A stretch of 6,332 bases of DNA, from assembly GCA_030754805.1 (NCBI GenBank), contig JASLZO010000071.1, positions 1 through 6,332 on the forward strand, written 5' to 3'. This stretch comes from Dehalococcoidia bacterium. Its GTDB lineage: Bacteria > Chloroflexota > Dehalococcoidia > UBA6926. Shown one piece after another: positions 1 to 6,332 of this stretch (position 1 is the first letter of the stretch; each line of letters begins with the position of its first letter). The notes beneath the pieces are model-generated. The model saw only the letters and a list, made by a program, of their open reading frames with translations, did no database searches and was not told the origin of the DNA. Both the position numbers and the translations under genes were made by a program.

Positions 1-4690
<4,690 letters not shown>

Positions 4691-6332
4691 CTAAAGTTCC
4701 TCCCCTTCGCCTTCGCCCTGATCTTCAGCTCGCAACGCCCCGTGGAGCGATAGCTCCAGGGCTGGGACTTCGTCTGGCTGTAACAGTTCAACGGCCAAGC
4801 CGAGGCTCTGCAGTTCCTTTTGTAGGACGTGGAACGACTCCGGGATACCCGGTTCGACAACATCCTCGCCCTTCACGATCGATTCATAGGTCTGTTGTCG
4901 GCCCTGAACGTCGTCCGACTTGATGGTCAACATCTCCTGGAGGTTGTAAGCAGCGCTGTACGCCTCCAACGCCCACACCTCCATTTCACCGAACCGCTGC
5001 CCGCCGAACTGCGCCTTACCACCCAGTGGCTGTTGCGTGATTAGCGAGTACGGGCCCGTCGAACGTGCGTGGATCTTGTCCTCGACCAGATGGATCAATT
5101 TCAACATGTAAATGTGGCCCACCGTGATCGGCTGGGAGAAGGGCTCTCCCGTCCGCCCATCTCGAAGGACGACCTTTCCAAAGATGGGCGGGTGTGCTCC
5201 CGTCGATCGGTAGTGTGCCTCGGCCTTCGCGACCACCTTCGGTCCATCCATGCGCCTGGTTGAGACGCCTTCATCCTCGAGCCATAGACGGAGACAGACT
5301 TCCTTCGCGATGCCGACGCTGTCGTCGTCGAACACCGGGCCCGGGTCAATCTTTTTGGACTTCAGCCAGGCTTCAGCGACGTCCTGGTGGAACTCGAGAG
5401 CCTCTCCATCAGCGGGCGCAAACACGGCGTTCGACTGGTGAGCGATCCAGGCCCTGCCCAGCGCGTCCTCAATCGACTCCGGACCCGCTCCATCGAAGAC
5501 TGGTGTAATTACCCTGTGTCCGAGGTCCCGCGCGGCTGCTCCGATATGGGTCTCAAGAATCTGGCCCAAGTTCATGCGGCTCGGAACCCCGATGGGGTTC
5601 AGGATGATTTCGACGGGGGTGCCGTCGGGCAGGAACGGCATGTCCTCCGGAGGTAGCACTCGAGAGATCACGCCCTTGTTCCCATGGCGTCCCGCCATCT
5701 TGTCGCCGACCGAAATCTTGCGGGTCTGGGCCACCCAGACTCGAACCAATTCGTTCACGCCGGCGGAGAGTTCATCTTTCTTTTCACGAGTTAGGACGCG
5801 AACTTCGATAACCTTTCCGCGTTCGCCGTGAGGCACACGGAGCGACGAATCCTTCACCTCGCGAGCTTTCTCGCTGAAGATCGCCCGGAGCAGTTTCTCT
5901 TCTGGAGAAAGCTCCGTTTCGCCCTTCGGCGTAATCTTCCCGACGAGGATGTCGCCTGCTGCGACCTCGGCGCCGATCCGGATGATTCCATGCTCGTCCA
6001 GGTCACGCAGGGCATCCTCTCCCACGTTTGGGATATCCCTGGTTATCTCCTCGCGGCCGAGCTTCGTATCCCGCGCCTCGATCTCGTACTTCTCGATGTG
6101 AACGGACGTGAACTTATCGTCTCGAACCACATCATCAGACAGGATGATCGCGTCCTCAAAATTGTAGCCCTCCCAGGACATAAACGCGCACAGCATGTTC
6201 TGCCCGAGAGCGAGTTCACCCCCAACCGTCGACGCGGAGTCGGCGATTGGGTCACCTCTCGCGACTACGTCCCCAGGGTGGACGAAGGGACGATGGTTGA
6301 TGATCGTGCCCTGGTTTGACCGCTCGAATTTC
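4691..6332 (-). CDS. rpoB: DNA-directed RNA polymerase subunit beta, C-terminal part (5' end outside window)
   Basis: This encodes the last 546 residues of the beta subunit, which with beta prime forms the catalytic cleft of core RNA polymerase in the cytoplasm. The frame is open to the right edge. An internal ATG at 6196 is not the start, because clear beta sequence (KFERSNQGTIINHRPFVHPG) lies upstream of it. Fragment landmarks are SWEGYNFEDAI with the acidic pair E59-D60, TPKGETELSPEEKLLRAIF, GDKMAGRHGNKG (209-220, active-site side), NPIGVPSRMNLGQILETH, ITPVFDGA (275-282) and KAQFGGQRFGEMEVW (439-453, the C-terminal clamp and switch region). The large Proteobacterial insertion before GDKMAGRHG is absent. 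About 102 residues separate ITPVFDGA from GKVVLRDGRTGEP, against roughly 17 in E. coli, so there is an insertion here. The rifampicin-binding region would lie upstream, outside the window. The C-terminus ends in an acidic Gly-Glu tail (QGEGEGEEL) that overlaps the rpoC ribosome binding site. The TAG stop abuts the rpoC ATG, so cotranscription and coupled translation are likely. Confidence 0.99.
   Translation of the reverse strand, partial: KFERSNQGTIINHRPFVHPGDVVARGDPIADSASTVGGELALGQNMLCAFMSWEGYNFEDAIILSDDVVRDDKFTSVHIEKYEIEARDTKLGREEITRDIPNVGEDALRDLDEHGIIRIGAEVAAGDILVGKITPKGETELSPEEKLLRAIFSEKAREVKDSSLRVPHGERGKVIEVRVLTREKKDELSAGVNELVRVWVAQTRKISVGDKMAGRHGNKGVISRVLPPEDMPFLPDGTPVEIILNPIGVPSRMNLGQILETHIGAAARDLGHRVITPVFDGAGPESIEDALGRAWIAHQSNAVFAPADGEALEFHQDVAEAWLKSKKIDPGPVFDDDSVGIAKEVCLRLWLEDEGVSTRRMDGPKVVAKAEAHYRSTGAHPPIFGKVVLRDGRTGEPFSQPITVGHIYMLKLIHLVEDKIHARSTGPYSLITQQPLGGKAQFGGQRFGEMEVWALEAYSAAYNLQEMLTIKSDDVQGRQQTYESIVKGEDVVEPGIPESFHVLQKELQSLGLAVELLQPDEVPALELSLHGALRAEDQGEGEGEEL
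4699..4703 (-). promoter_or_regulatory. Shine-Dalgarno site for rpoC, inside the end of rpoB
   Basis: The minus strand reads GGGGAGGAACTTTAGATGG here. GGAGG sits 8 nt before the rpoC ATG, which is good spacing and fixes the start at 4690. The site is made from rpoB codons for the final Gly-Glu-Glu-Leu. The rpoB TAG lies between the site and the ATG, so ribosomes finishing beta are placed to reinitiate on rpoC. This arrangement suggests translational coupling and equal subunit output; the coupling itself is inferred. Confidence 0.85.

Noticed and set aside
5828..6319. Plus-strand open frame of 163 codons
   Set aside because: It is antisense to conserved rpoB sequence (SWEGYNFEDAI to the LLRAIF region).

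Overview
The whole window is one transcription-machinery locus read on the minus strand: the C-terminal part of rpoB (RNA polymerase beta, 6332 down to 4691) followed directly by rpoC (RNA polymerase beta prime, 4690 down to the left edge). The two subunits together form the active-centre cleft of the core enzyme. There is no intergenic gene and no RNA gene. Every long plus-strand frame overlaps one of these two genes and reads as its antisense shadow. I walked the rpoC frame codon by codon from the ATG at 4690 to the left edge. It is uninterrupted, with no frameshift or internal stop.

The organism looks like a bacterium with G+C near 60% by eye. The protein features fit a member of Chloroflexota best, possibly Dehalococcoidia or SAR202-like. 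Beta prime has the short N-terminus, the phrases SLASPDQIHAWSYGEVTKPE, DERIFGPTKDFECYCGKYK and LLLDMSPRNLERVLYYAQYV, a long coiled-coil insertion before ILTVLPVLPPDLRPMVQ, and no large insertion in the trigger loop. This placement is from memory of the families, not from a search.

Layout from right to left: 6332-4694 encodes 546 residues of beta, entering the window well downstream of the rifampicin-binding region. A TAG stop (4693-4691) touches the rpoC ATG (4690-4688), so the two genes are in the same reading frame with zero spacer. The rpoC ribosome binding site lies inside the last codons of rpoB. RpoC then runs through its zinc-binding domain, coiled-coil insertion, NADFDGD catalytic loop, second zinc site, trigger loop and the GRLIPA segment near the usual C-terminus.

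The unusual part is the left end. After the conserved core, RpoC continues into an acidic, probably disordered tail and an eight-aspartate run. It then reads without a stop into two clusters of a 7-bp tandem repeat (TGGTGTC on the plus strand) that reach the window edge. At least 126 residues follow GRLIPA and no stop codon is reached. Either the repeat has entered and extended the gene's 3' end, or the true stop lies just outside the window, or the assembly is damaged at the repeat. I found no convincing novel multi-gene system here. The observations most worth checking are the open-ended RpoC tail in the repeat and the in-frame rpoB-TAG-rpoC junction.
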